Below, one piece after another: positions 15,212 to 24,171 of a stretch of DNA of 64,000 bases. The stretch spans positions 682,001 through 746,000 of the forward strand of contig NZ_JAIVKK010000001.1 in NCBI RefSeq assembly GCF_020524005.1. The letters run 5' to 3'. Source of the DNA: Microbulbifer aggregans. Lineage in GTDB: Bacteria; Pseudomonadota; Gammaproteobacteria; Pseudomonadales; Cellvibrionaceae. The notes under the pieces are model-generated. The model did not search any database, was not told the origin of the DNA, and was given only the letters and a program-made list of their open reading frames with translations. The translations under genes were made by a program, and so were the position numbers. Each line of letters starts with the position of its first letter. Position 1 is the first letter of the stretch.

Positions 15212-17809
15212 TTACACTTGGCCTTCGGCTTCGAGGAAGTCGTTGGCGAAGCGTTGCAGTACACCGCCGGCGTCGTAGATGGAGACTTCTTCGGCGGTAT
15301 CCAGGCGGCATTTCACCGGGACTTCTACGGTCTCACCGTCTTTGCGGTGGACCAGTAGGGTCAGGGTTGCGCCCGGGGTGCGGTCGCCGAGTACGTCGAA
15401 GGTTTCGGTACCGTCGATACCCAGGGTCTCGCGGGTGGTGCCCGGCTGGAATTCCAGCGGCAGCACGCCCATGCCGATCAGGTTGGTGCGGTGAATGCGC
15501 TCGAAGCCTTCCGCCACAATCGCTTCCACACCGGCGAGGCGCACGCCTTTGGCGGCCCAGTCGCGGGAGGAGCCCTGGCCGTAGTCGGCGCCGGCGATGA
15601 TGATCAGCGGCTGCTTGCGGTCCATGTAGGTTTCGATGGCTTCCCACATGCGGGTTACCTTGCCTTCCGGCTCGATACGCGCGAGAGAACCCTGCTTCAC
15701 GGCACCGTTGTCGTCACGCACCATTTCGTTCAACAGTTTCGGGTTGGCGAAGGTGGCGCGCTGGGCGGTGAGGTGGTCGCCGCGGTGGGTGGCGTAGGAG
15801 TTGAAGTCCTCCTCCGGCAGGCCCATTTTCGCCAGGTATTCACCGGCGGCACTGCTGGCGAGGATCGCGTTGGACGGCGACAGGTGGTCGGTGGTGATGT
15901 TGTCACCCAGCACCGCCAGCGGGCGCATGCCTTTCAGGCTGCGCTCACCTGCCAGCGCACCCTCCCAGTACGGGGGGCGACGGATGTAGGTGCTCTGCGG
16001 GCGCCAGTGGTACAGCGGCTCGCCCTTCTCTGCTTCGGCCTTGTTCAGGTCAAACATCGGGATGTAGACCTCGCGGAACTGCTCGGGCTTCACGCTCTGT
16101 TTGACGATCGCGTCGATCTCTTCGTCGCTCGGCCAGATATCTTTCAGGGTCACCGGGTTGCCGTCTTTGTCGTGGCCCAGTACATCTTTTTCGATATCGA
16201 AGCGGATGGTGCCGGCGATGGCGTAGGCCACTACCAGGGGCGGCGAAGCCAGGAAGGCCTGCTTGGCGTAGGGGTGGATACGGCCATCGAAGTTGCGGTT
16301 GCCGGAGAGTACCGCAGTGGCGTACAGGTCGCGGTCGATGACTTCTTTCTGGATTTTCGGGTCCAGCGCGCCGCTCATGCCGTTACAGGTGGTGCAGGCA
16401 AAGGCGACCACGTCGAAGCCCTGTTGCTGCAGTTCCGGCAGCAGGTTGGCTTCTTCCAGGTACATTTTTACGGTTTTGGAACCCGGTGCCAGGGAGGTTT
16501 TTACCCAGGGCTTGCGGGTCAGGCCGAGCTTGTTGGCGTTGCGCGCGATCAGGCCCGCGGCAATCATGTTGCGCGGGTTGCTGGTGTTGGTGCAGCTGGT
16601 GATCGCGGCGATGATCACGGCGCCGTCGGGCATCTCGCCTTCTTTCTCTTCCCATTCCTTCGCGATACCGCGGTTGGCCAGTTCGGAGACCGGCAGCAGT
16701 GCATGCGGGTTGGACGGACCGGCCAGGTTGCGGCCTACGGAAGAGAGATCGAACTTGAGTACGCGCTCGTATTCGGCATTCTTGAGGCTATCTGCCCACA
16801 GGCCGGTTTCTTTCGCGAACTGTTCTACCAGGGCTACCTGCTCGTCGTCGCGGCCGGTGAGCTTCAGGTAGTCGACGGTCTGCTCGTCGATGGCGAACAT
16901 GCCGGCGGTAGCGCCGTATTCGGGCGTCATGTTGGCGATGGTGGCGCGGTCGCCCAGGCTCAGGCTGGAGGCGCCTTCGCCGAAGAATTCGAGATACGCA
17001 CCCACTACGCGCTCGCGGCGCAGGAATTCGGTCAGGGCCAGCACCATGTCGGTACCGGTGATGCCAGGCTGCAGTTTGCCGGTCAGCTCGACGCCGACGA
17101 TGTCGGGCAGGCGCATGTAGGAGGCGCGGCCGAGCATGACGCTTTCGGCTTCCAGGCCGCCCACGCCTACTGAAATGACGCCGAGCGCATCCACCATCGG
17201 GGTGTGGCTGTCGGTGCCGACGCAGGTATCCGGGAAGGCGACGCCGTCTTTTTGCTGCACCACCGGAGACATTTTCTCCAGGTTGATCTGGTGCATGATG
17301 CCGTTGCCGGGCGGGATCACGTCGACGTTTTCAAACGCGGTCTTGGTCCAGTTGATGAAGTGGAAGCGGTCTTCGTTGCGGCGCTCTTCCACGGCGCGGT
17401 TCTTTTCGAACGCGTCTTTTTCAAAACCGGGGTGTTCGACGGCCAGGGAGTGGTCGACGATCAGCTGGGTGGGCACCACCGGGTTTACTTTGGCGGGGTC
17501 ACCGCCCTTCTCGGCAATAGCGTCGCGCAGGCCGGCGAGGTCCACCAGTGCGGTCTGGCCGAGAATATCGTGGCAGACGACGCGCGCGGGGAACCAGGGG
17601 AAGTCGAGGTCGCGCTTGCGTTCGATGAGCTGTTTGAGGGCGTCGGTGAGCATTTCTGGCTCGCAGCGGCGCACGAGGTTTTCTGCCAGGATACGGGAGG
17701 TATACGGCAGTTTTTCATAGCTACCCGGCTGGATGTTTTCGACGGCCTCGCGGGTGTCGAAATAATCGAGGTCGGTGCCGGGGAGTTTTTTGCGGAATTC
17801 GGTGTTCAT
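15212..17809 (-). CDS. acnD: AcnD, Fe/S-dependent 2-methylcitrate dehydratase
   Basis: 865 residues, full length. An aconitase-superfamily enzyme that dehydrates 2-methylcitrate to 2-methylaconitate in the methylcitrate cycle. The [4Fe-4S] ligands are visible as Cys in ITSCTNTSNPRN (about residue 406) and the CTTC pair in FACTTCNGMSG (about 471-474). The C-terminal swivel domain carries the substrate-binding DYGQGSSRDWAAKG segment. Neighbouring prpF and prpC support AcnD rather than the housekeeping aconitase AcnA, which it resembles. It lies between two repeat-filled junctions, so its message segment is bounded by hairpins on both sides. Confidence 0.95.
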   Translation of the reverse strand: MNTEFRKKLPGTDLDYFDTREAVENIQPGSYEKLPYTSRILAENLVRRCEPEMLTDALKQLIERKRDLDFPWFPARVVCHDILGQTALVDLAGLRDAIAEKGGDPAKVNPVVPTQLIVDHSLAVEHPGFEKDAFEKNRAVEERRNEDRFHFINWTKTAFENVDVIPPGNGIMHQINLEKMSPVVQQKDGVAFPDTCVGTDSHTPMVDALGVISVGVGGLEAESVMLGRASYMRLPDIVGVELTGKLQPGITGTDMVLALTEFLRRERVVGAYLEFFGEGASSLSLGDRATIANMTPEYGATAGMFAIDEQTVDYLKLTGRDDEQVALVEQFAKETGLWADSLKNAEYERVLKFDLSSVGRNLAGPSNPHALLPVSELANRGIAKEWEEKEGEMPDGAVIIAAITSCTNTSNPRNMIAAGLIARNANKLGLTRKPWVKTSLAPGSKTVKMYLEEANLLPELQQQGFDVVAFACTTCNGMSGALDPKIQKEVIDRDLYATAVLSGNRNFDGRIHPYAKQAFLASPPLVVAYAIAGTIRFDIEKDVLGHDKDGNPVTLKDIWPSDEEIDAIVKQSVKPEQFREVYIPMFDLNKAEAEKGEPLYHWRPQSTYIRRPPYWEGALAGERSLKGMRPLAVLGDNITTDHLSPSNAILASSAAGEYLAKMGLPEEDFNSYATHRGDHLTAQRATFANPKLLNEMVRDDNGAVKQGSLARIEPEGKVTRMWEAIETYMDRKQPLIIIAGADYGQGSSRDWAAKGVRLAGVEAIVAEGFERIHRTNLIGMGVLPLEFQPGTTRETLGIDGTETFDVLGDRTPGATLTLLVHRKDGETVEVPVKCRLDTAEEVSIYDAGGVLQRFANDFLEAEGQV

Positions 17810-17856
17810 CGTATATCACCCGTTCGGGTTGATTGGTGCTTGATGTTCTTCACTCG

Positions 17857-17936
17857 TCATCCCGGCGCAGGCCGGGATCCAGTGCTCGCGGGTGGTTTGG
17901 TGGAGCTGGATCCCGGATCAAGTCCGGGATGACGGG
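17857..17936. repeat. Hairpin repeats in the prpC-acnD junction
   Basis: Two dyads of the genome repeat family: GTCATCCCGGCGCAGGCCGG at 17857-17876 and, after a 40-base linker, CCCGGATCAAGTCCGGGATG ending near 17933. The first has the variant GCGCAGGC core also seen in the last unit of the 19-kb array. Confidence 0.85.
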
Positions 17937-17949
17937 GTAAAAGTAGAGA

Positions 17950-19074
17950 TTATCTTTCAGCGATCGGCGTTACTTTGCGCAGTTCCGGACCGGTGTATTC
18001 TGCACTCGGGCGGATGATGCGGTTGTCGGCGCGCTGTTCGAATACGTGGGCGGCCCAGCCGGTTACGCGGGACATAACGAAGATCGGCGTAAACAGTTTG
18101 GTGGGGATGCCCATGAAGTGGTACGCGGATGCGTGGAAGAAGTCGGCGTTACAGAACAGCTTCTTCTCCCGCCACATGACTTCTTCACAGCGTACGGATA
18201 CCGGGTACAGCACGTCGTCGCCAACGTCGGCAGCCAGTTTCTCGGACCACTGCTTGATGATGGCGTTGCGCGGGTCGGATTCGGTGTAGACCGCATGGCC
18301 GAAGCCCATGATCTTTTCTTTGCGCTCGAGCATGCCCATCAGTTCTTTTTCTGCTTCGTCGGCGGAAGAGAAACGCTCGATGAGTTCCATCGCCGCTTCG
18401 TTGGCGCCGCCGTGCAGCGGGCCGCGCAGGGAGCCGATGGCGCCGGTGATGCAGCTGAACAGGTCAGACAGGGTGGAGGCACAGACGCGCGCGGTGAAGG
18501 TGGAGGCGTTGAACTCGTGCTCTGCGTACAGGATCAGGGAGACGTTCATTACCTGTGCGTGCAGGTCGTTCGGCTTTTCGCCGCGCAGCATGTGCAGGAA
18601 GTGGCCGCCGATGGAGTCGTCATCGGTTTCGGTTTCGATGCGCACGCCGTCGTGGGTGTAGCGGTACCAGTAACAGATGATGGACGGGAATGCGGCCAGC
18701 AGGCGGTTGGCGCGGTCCTGTTGCTCGGCGAAGGACTCTTCGCCTTCCAGGTTGCCCAGCATGGAGCAGCCGGTGCGCATGACGTCCATCGGGTGTGCGT
18801 CGGCGGGGATGCGCTCGAGCACTTCACGCAGCGCCAGCGGCAGGCCGCGCATGGTTTTGAGGATGCCTTTGTAGTCCGCCAGTTGTGCGGACGTGGGCAG
18901 TTCGCCGTTGAAAATCAGGTAGGCGACTTCTTCGAACTCGCAGTGTTCTGCCAGGTCTTTTACGTCGTAGCCGCAGTAGGTCAGGCCGGAGCCGGATACG
19001 CCTACGGTGGAAAGTGCGGTTTTACCAGCTACCTGGCCACGCAGGCCTGCTCCGCCAACTTTTTTCTCTGCCAT
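17950..19074 (-). CDS. prpC: PrpC, 2-methylcitrate synthase
   Basis: 374 residues, the small dimeric type of citrate synthase. It condenses propionyl-CoA with oxaloacetate to 2-methylcitrate, the entry step of the cycle. The catalytic triad is in place: His in GPLHGGANE (about 221), His in GFGHAVY (about 258) and Asp in NADFFHASAYH (about 312). The compact length and the position between prpB and acnD point to PrpC rather than GltA. It may also act on acetyl-CoA at a lower rate, as known for the family. The gene starts about 75 bases past the large 92-bp tandem array that separates it from prpB. Confidence 0.95.
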   Translation of the reverse strand: MAEKKVGGAGLRGQVAGKTALSTVGVSGSGLTYCGYDVKDLAEHCEFEEVAYLIFNGELPTSAQLADYKGILKTMRGLPLALREVLERIPADAHPMDVMRTGCSMLGNLEGEESFAEQQDRANRLLAAFPSIICYWYRYTHDGVRIETETDDDSIGGHFLHMLRGEKPNDLHAQVMNVSLILYAEHEFNASTFTARVCASTLSDLFSCITGAIGSLRGPLHGGANEAAMELIERFSSADEAEKELMGMLERKEKIMGFGHAVYTESDPRNAIIKQWSEKLAADVGDDVLYPVSVRCEEVMWREKKLFCNADFFHASAYHFMGIPTKLFTPIFVMSRVTGWAAHVFEQRADNRIIRPSAEYTGPELRKVTPIAER

Positions 19075-19148
19075 CTCTATTTTCCCCTATCGATTTAAGT
19101 TTTTACTTCGTCATGCTGGGATGACGCTGGGTACGAAAATTCTACTTC

Positions 19149-19689
19149 GTCATACCGGCGTATGCCGGTATCCAGTTCGGTGCCTTTCGACAACCTCCGG
19201 CTGGATCCCGGATCAAGTCCGGGATGACGACTTCTTTACCGTCATGCCGGCGTATGCCGGTATCCAGTTCGATGCCTTTCGACAACCTCCGGCTGGATCC
19301 CGGATCAAGTCCGGGATGACGACTTCTTTACCGTCATGCCGGCGTATGCCGGTATCCAGCTCGGTACCTTTCGACAACCTCCGGCTGGATCCCGGATCAA
19401 GTCCGGGATGACGACTTCTTTACCGTCATGCCGGCGTATGCCGGTATCCAGTTCTGTGCCTTTCGACAGCCTCCGGCTGGATCCCGGATCAAGTCCGGGA
19501 TGACGACTTCTTTACCGTCATGCCGGCGTATGCCGGTATCCAGTTCGATGCCTTTCGACAACCTCCGGCTGGATTCCGGATCAAGTCCGGGATGACGACT
19601 TCTTTACCGTCATGCCGGCGTATGCCGGTATCCAGTTCGGTGCCTTTCGACAACCTCCGGCTGGATCCCGGCCTGCGCCGGGATGACGG
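19149..19689. repeat. Six-unit 92-bp tandem array between prpB and prpC
   Basis: Units begin at 19149, 19241, 19333, 19425, 19517 and 19609, an exact 92-base period. Each unit contains two dyads, GCCGGCGTATGCCGG (or ACCGGCGTATGCCGG) and CCCGGATCAAGTCCGGG, joined by a constant linker (CAACCTCCGGCTGGAT or one-base variants). The last unit swaps the second dyad for CCCGGCCTGCGCCGGG. Units differ by only a few bases. There are no unique spacers, so this is not a CRISPR array. The array fills almost the whole 627-base gap inside a co-directional operon. Confidence 0.95.
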
Positions 19690-19701
19690 CGTGGGCACAA
19701 A

Positions 19702-20580
19702 TTACTTCTTAAACAGCGCGTCGAGCTTGTCTTCAAACTCGTGGTAGTTCAGGTAGTCGTACAGTTCCGCGCGGGTCTGCATGGTGTCTACCACAGCCTG
19801 CTGGTCGCCATTGGCCAGGATGCTGCTGTAGACGTTTTCCGCGGCTTTGTTCATGGCGCGGAAGGCGGACAGCGGGTACAGGACCATGTCGGCACCGGAC
19901 TCGGCCAGTTCGGCCTTGTTGTACAGCTTGGTCTGGCCGAACTCGGTGATGTTGGCGAGGATCGGCACATTCAGTGCGTCTTTGAACGCGCGGTAGTGTT
20001 CCAGTTCGGTCACGGCTTCGGCGAAGATGCCGTCGGCGCCGGCTTCGATGCACGCCTGGGCGCGTTCGATGGCGGCTTCGAGGCCTTCCTGTGCGAATGC
20101 ATCGGTACGCGCCATGATGAAGAAGTCGTCATCGGTGCGCACGTCTACTGCGGCCTTGATGCGGTCAACCATTTCGTCTTTGGAAACGATCTCTTTGTTC
20201 GGGCGGTGGCCGCAGCGCTTCTGCGCAACCTGGTCTTCGATATGTACTGCAGCGGCGCCGGCGCGGATCATTTCTTTGATGGTGCGCGCGATATTGAAAG
20301 CACCACCCCAACCGGTGTCGATATCCACCAGCAGCGGCAGGCTGGACGCGGCGGTGATGCGGCGTACGTCTTCCAGCACGTTTTCGAGGCTGGTCATGCC
20401 CAGGTCCGGCAGGCCGTAAGAGGCGTTGGCCACGCCGGCGCCGGACAGGTAAATCGCCTGGTGACCAATGCGCTCGGCCATGATCGCGGTGTAGGCGTTG
20501 ATGGTACCTACTACCTGCAGTGGCTGGTTATCTTTCAGGGCCTGGCGAAAGCGTGCGCCGGCGGATTCTGTTCTGCTCAT
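19702..20580 (-). CDS. prpB: PrpB, 2-methylisocitrate lyase
   Basis: 292 residues. It cleaves 2-methylisocitrate to pyruvate and succinate, the last step of the methylcitrate cycle. The signature [12 protein letters not shown] (about residue 122, containing the catalytic Cys) and the metal-binding DIDTGWGG (about 86-93) identify the PEP mutase/isocitrate lyase superfamily and fit PrpB rather than the longer AceA. Length is normal. It follows the GntR regulator by 42 bases and precedes the 92-bp array. Products feed straight into the TCA cycle and pyruvate pool. Confidence 0.95.
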   Translation of the reverse strand: MSRTESAGARFRQALKDNQPLQVVGTINAYTAIMAERIGHQAIYLSGAGVANASYGLPDLGMTSLENVLEDVRRITAASSLPLLVDIDTGWGGAFNIARTIKEMIRAGAAAVHIEDQVAQKRCGHRPNKEIVSKDEMVDRIKAAVDVRTDDDFFIMARTDAFAQEGLEAAIERAQACIEAGADGIFAEAVTELEHYRAFKDALNVPILANITEFGQTKLYNKAELAESGADMVLYPLSAFRAMNKAAENVYSSILANGDQQAVVDTMQTRAELYDYLNYHEFEDKLDALFKK

Positions 20581-20622
20581 AAACGGCCTCGGTTCTCGTT
20601 AATTTCTCTCAATGAGTTTCTA

Positions 20623-21318
20623 TTAATTGGTTTTGGATAATTTCTTTTCGATGTTCGAGCGCGACGCGCGGATATGGCGGCGCATCAGGATTTCGGCCAG
20701 CTCGCCGTCGCCGGCCTCGATGGCTTCGATAATGTGGCTGTGTTCGCGGAAGGCGCGATGCGCGCGCGGGCTCGCCATACCCAGCTGGTAGCGGTACATG
20801 CGCACGCGGTAATAGAGTTTGTTGCAGAGGGTGTCGATCAGCAGGTCGTTGTTGGAGGCCTGCACGATGCGGAAGTGGAAGTCGAAATCCCCTTCCGGCT
20901 GGAAATACGCGGTGCCCTTTTGCAGCTCTTCCTGCTGCTCGTGGCGGTTGAGCATCTGGCGCAGTTCGACCAGGTCTTCCTCGGAGCGGTTCTGCGCGGC
21001 CAGGCGGCAGGCCATGCCTTCCAGTGCCTCGCGCACATCGTAGAGATCCAGCAGGCCGCGCTCGGTGAGATCCACCACCCGTGCGCCCACATTAACGCGG
21101 CGCTCTAAAAGGCCGAGGGACTCGAGCCGCATCAGGGCTTCGCGCAGGCTGCTGCGGCTGGCGTCAAAGCGACGGGCGAGCTCCGGCTCACTGACCTTGC
21201 TGCCGGCGGCGATGTGGCCTTCGACAATCTCACTGCGCAGGGTGAGGAACAGGCGGTCGGCCAGACTCCTGGTCCCGCTCATCCCGTCCTCGTTTTTGCT
21301 CGCCAAGGTTTCGCTCAC
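20623..21318 (-). CDS. GntR-family (FadR/FCD) regulator of the propionate operon
   Basis: 231 residues from GTG 21318. ATG 21282 (MSGTRSLADRLF), with GAGG five bases before it, is an equally good start. The winged helix-turn-helix occupies about residues 17-85 (KVSEPELARRFDASRSSLREAL recognition region, split here for length: ELARRFDASR and SSLREAL). The C-terminal FCD ligand domain (about 90-220) has the metal-site pattern DFHFRIVQASN. It is the first gene of the prp operon, so autoregulation is expected, probably with 2-methylcitrate or a related acid as ligand. This replaces the sigma-54-dependent PrpR activator of enteric bacteria. Confidence 0.88.
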   Translation of the reverse strand: MSETLASKNEDGMSGTRSLADRLFLTLRSEIVEGHIAAGSKVSEPELARRFDASRSSLREALMRLESLGLLERRVNVGARVVDLTERGLLDLYDVREALEGMACRLAAQNRSEEDLVELRQMLNRHEQQEELQKGTAYFQPEGDFDFHFRIVQASNNDLLIDTLCNKLYYRVRMYRYQLGMASPRAHRAFREHSHIIEAIEAGDGELAEILMRRHIRASRSNIEKKLSKTN

Positions 21319-21336
21319 AAATGCACCACCACTATA

Positions 21337-21408
21337 TTGTCGACAGTTTTGTAGTGTGCGGCAGGTTAAACGCCCATTATTCCGTCGTCAACCCTACTTT
21401 TGTCGACA
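21337..21408 (-). promoter_or_regulatory. Putative prp promoter with paired TTGTCGACA boxes
   Basis: Two identical TTGTCGACA sites, containing the 8-bp palindrome TGTCGACA, lie at 21337-21345 and 21400-21408. They are 63 bases apart, six helical turns. Between them on the minus strand is a promoter candidate: TTGACG (21391-21386), a 17-base spacer, then TAACCT (21368-21363). The boxes would sit just upstream of -35 and about 10-20 bases past the start of transcription, a layout for cooperative or looped repression by the GntR protein. Confidence 0.5.
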
Positions 21409-21752
21409 TCTCACCATGTAAACGCATGACTAAGAGGTCATATGGACTTTAAAAAGGAAGATCGTGCCAGAACGGGGATGGACCGAAGGCTTGCCTCCGA
21501 AAAAGGGCACAATGCGCCACAATAATAGAGAAGCACAATCGTGCTAATAGGAACGGCCTGTGAATGGTAGTCTTGAAAAGGCGATATGGGCATAATAGCC
21601 GCCGCCCAACTCCGGGCCTCACTTACACGTGTTCACCCTATCCTTTTAGGGTTGGAATATTGCGTAATAACAGCCCGCGGAGAACCACCCCTTACGTGAT
21701 ACGGGCTTCTGAATTTCCCGAAAGGCAACCTAGGATCGAGCAGACTAGAATC

Positions 21753-22289
21753 ATGCCCAAAAGTGTTATCAGGCGCTGGTTGCCAACCCCCGAGCAAGTA
21801 CGCGCTAATAATGGCTTGAAGTTTCTGGGTAACCTGCTTCACGACCCGAACCTGTTTCATCTGAACCGCCACTCGGTTTCGGTGGCGTTTGCGGTCGGCA
21901 TTTTTACCAGTTTCCTGCCACTGCCCGGGCAGATGTTGATTGCCGCCCTGTTGGCATTGTGGTTCCGCTGCAACCTGCCGCTGTCGATGATTCTGGTATG
22001 GATCAGCAACCCGGTAACCATGCCGGCGATTTTTTACAGCACCTACAAGCTCGGCGCCTGGCTGCTGGGCACACCGCCGCTGGACTTCAAGATTGAGCTG
22101 TCGTGGGAATGGCTGACGGAAGAAGTGGGCCGCATCTGGCTGCCGCTGTTTTCCGGGTCGCTGATTTGCGGGCTGTTTTTTGCCACCGTCGCCTACTTTG
22201 TGATGCAGGCGGTATGGCGGTGGCATGTGGTGAAGCGCTGGAAGGCGCGATTGGAGTTGCGTAAGGCGCAGCTGAAACAGGGCAGTTAA
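21753..22289 (+). CDS. DUF2062 membrane protein
   Basis: 178 residues from ATG 21753 (MPKSVIRRWLPTPEQVR). The same frame is open upstream to 21564, but that part is basic and has no family character. After an amphipathic N-terminus there are hydrophobic helices at about 50-70, 80-105 and 135-165, with the family motifs NLFHLNRHSVS, FLPLPGQM and WISNPVTMPA. DUF2062 proteins are small inner-membrane proteins of unknown function. It is encoded alone, divergent from the prp operon, and followed by a hairpin-repeat array. Confidence 0.85.
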   Translation: MPKSVIRRWLPTPEQVRANNGLKFLGNLLHDPNLFHLNRHSVSVAFAVGIFTSFLPLPGQMLIAALLALWFRCNLPLSMILVWISNPVTMPAIFYSTYKLGAWLLGTPPLDFKIELSWEWLTEEVGRIWLPLFSGSLICGLFFATVAYFVMQAVWRWHVVKRWKARLELRKAQLKQGS

Positions 22290-22331
22290 GTCCGCCCTCT
22301 TTTCTTTTCCTTTCCTGCCACCCTTTTCTCC

Positions 22332-22891
22332 TCATCCCGGACTTGATCCGGGATCCAGCTCAGAAGTAATCCTGACCCCCGCACTGGATGCCGGATCAGG
22401 TCCGGCATGACGGTATTTGTGTGTGTGTGTGTCATCCCGGACTTGATCCGGGATCCAGCTCAGAAGTAATCCAGAACCCCGCACTGGATGCCGGATCGGG
22501 TCCGGCATGACGGTATTTGTGTGTGTCATCCCGGACTTGATCCGGGACCCAGCTCAGAAGTAGTCCAAACCCCCGCACTGGATGCCGGACCGAGTCCGGC
22601 ATGACGGTATTTGTGTGTGTCATCCCGGACTTGATCCGGGACCCAGCTCAGAAGTAGTCCAAACCCCCGCACTGGATGCCGGATCGGGTCCGGCATGACG
22701 GTATTTGTGTGTGTCATCCCGGACTTGATCCGGGATCCAGCTCAGAAGTAGTCCAAACCCCCGCACTGGATGCCGGATCGGGTCCGGCATGACGGTATTT
22801 GTGTGTGTCATCCCGGACTTGATCCGGGATCCAGCTCAGAAGTAATCCTAACCCCCGCACTGGATGCCGGATCAGGTCCGGCATGACGGCG
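22332..22891. repeat. Six-unit 94-bp tandem hairpin array
   Basis: Units begin at 22332, 22432, 22526, 22620, 22714 and 22808. The period is 94 bases except the first, which is 100 because of extra GT repeats. Each has CCCGGACTTGATCCGGG, a linker of the CAGCTCAGAAGTARTCC type, and GCCGGATCRGGTCCGGC (one unit GCCGGACCGAGTCCGGC), then CATGACGGTATTTGTGTGTG. The array fills the gap between convergent DUF2062 and lolE genes. It shares dyad cores with the prp arrays but has a different linker. Open frames running through it are repeats of one peptide and not genes. Confidence 0.95.
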
Positions 22892-22896
22892 GGAGA

Positions 22897-24171
22897 TTAA
22901 TAGTCGTGGCGCAGGGCTGCGGCTGGCTGTACGCGGCTGGCTTGTAGTGCTGGATACAGGGTTGCGATCAGGCTGAGCAGGAAGCCGGCGCCCACCACCA
23001 GGGCTACATCCCCCCACTGCAACTCTGACGGCAGGTAGTCCACCGGATACACATCCGATTTCAGGAACTGGATGCCGAACAGGCTCTCCAGCCCGGACAC
23101 CAGATCGGTAACGACCAGCGAACCGAGCACGCCCAGGGCACCGCCCACGAGCACACCGATCAATCCCACCAGCGCCCCCTGGCTGACAAACGTCAGCAGG
23201 ATTTCCCGCGTGCTCGCGCCCATGGTACGCAGGATGGCGATGTCGCCGTGCTTGTCGATCACCACCATCACCAGGGTGGACACCACATTGAACGCGGCGA
23301 TCGCGATAATCAGGAATACCAGCAGGCCGACCAGGTTGCGGGACATCTGGATGGCCTGGTACAGGTTGCCATGGGTGCCGGTCCAGTCGTTGCCGTAGTA
23401 ACCCTCGGCGGGCAACTGGCGCAGCAGCTGCTGGAACACCACGAACGAGCGCAGCATATCTTCCACGCGCATCTGCACCCCGGCACCGCCGGCGCCACCG
23501 GCCAGCTCTTTTGCCTGGGCCCAGTCCACCAGTGCCAGCGAATGATCCAGCGCGGTACCGGAATGGAAAATATCCACCACCTTGAAGCCCGCCAGCTGTG
23601 CCGCGGCGCGGCCGCCGTTTTCCGAGTTGGCACTTTGCGGCACTACCACGGACAAATGCTCACCCAAAGAAATCTCAAGCTTGTCGGCAATGCCCTGGCC
23701 GAGAATGATGCCCGGCTGCAGCGGGTCTGCGGTCATTGCACTGAAGCTGTCCGGTTTCAGGAACTGGCCGATGGTCGACACATTGACGATGGTTTCAGGG
23801 TTTACCCCCTGCACCAGCAGCGGGGTTACTTCGAGGCCATTGCGCGCCAGGCCGTTGACCTGCCACACCTCGGCGGCAGCGGTCACGCCCGGAAATGCGT
23901 CCACTTCATCGCGGATCTTCTGCCAGTCGATATCCACGCTGGCGTTGTAGACGGTGGCGTGGGGCATGATGCCGAGAATGCGCTCGCGCAGTTCGCGGTC
24001 GAAGCCGTTCATTACCGACATCACCACGATCATCAGCGCCACACCGAGAATCAGACCGATCATCGACAGGCCGGAAATAAACGACACCAGCCCGGCGGAA
24101 TCCTGCCCGCTGCGCTGGGCGCCTGCGTAGCGCAGGCCGACAAATGCGGGTAATGGCTTAAACATGTTCAC
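22897..24171 (-). CDS. lolE: LolE-type permease subunit of lipoprotein-releasing ABC transporter
   Basis: 424 residues. One N-terminal membrane helix (about 25-50, [20 protein letters not shown]), a large periplasmic domain (about 50-275) and three C-terminal helices with the FtsX/MacB-type pattern. The N-terminal [18 protein letters not shown] motif is shared with LolC. With LolC and LolD it extracts outer-membrane lipoproteins from the inner membrane and hands them to LolA. It overlaps lolD by 14 bases and is last in lolC-lolD-lolE. The C/E assignment follows gene order; LolC and LolE are close paralogues. Confidence 0.92.
   Translation of the reverse strand: MNMFKPLPAFVGLRYAGAQRSGQDSAGLVSFISGLSMIGLILGVALMIVVMSVMNGFDRELRERILGIMPHATVYNASVDIDWQKIRDEVDAFPGVTAAAEVWQVNGLARNGLEVTPLLVQGVNPETIVNVSTIGQFLKPDSFSAMTADPLQPGIILGQGIADKLEISLGEHLSVVVPQSANSENGGRAAAQLAGFKVVDIFHSGTALDHSLALVDWAQAKELAGGAGGAGVQMRVEDMLRSFVVFQQLLRQLPAEGYYGNDWTGTHGNLYQAIQMSRNLVGLLVFLIIAIAAFNVVSTLVMVVIDKHGDIAILRTMGASTREILLTFVSQGALVGLIGVLVGGALGVLGSLVVTDLVSGLESLFGIQFLKSDVYPVDYLPSELQWGDVALVVGAGFLLSLIATLYPALQASRVQPAAALRHDY

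Noticed and set aside
15491..17173. A 560-codon open frame on the plus strand opposite acnD
   Set aside because: Shadow of GC-rich coding sequence: the peptide is low in complexity, has no domain, and acnD on the other strand is unmistakable.
19149..19689. CRISPR-like appearance of the 92-bp array
   Set aside because: The whole unit repeats, including what would be spacers, the units contain two long dyads, and no cas genes are present.
21564..21752. N-terminal extension of the DUF2062 gene
   Set aside because: The extra 63 residues are basic and unlike the family, and the family N-terminus begins at ATG 21753.
22332..23017. Several overlapping 60-70-residue open frames on the minus strand in the 94-bp array
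   Set aside because: They encode the same repeated peptide because the unit length, though 94, leaves a readable frame; no ribosome-binding site or family, so repeat artefact.
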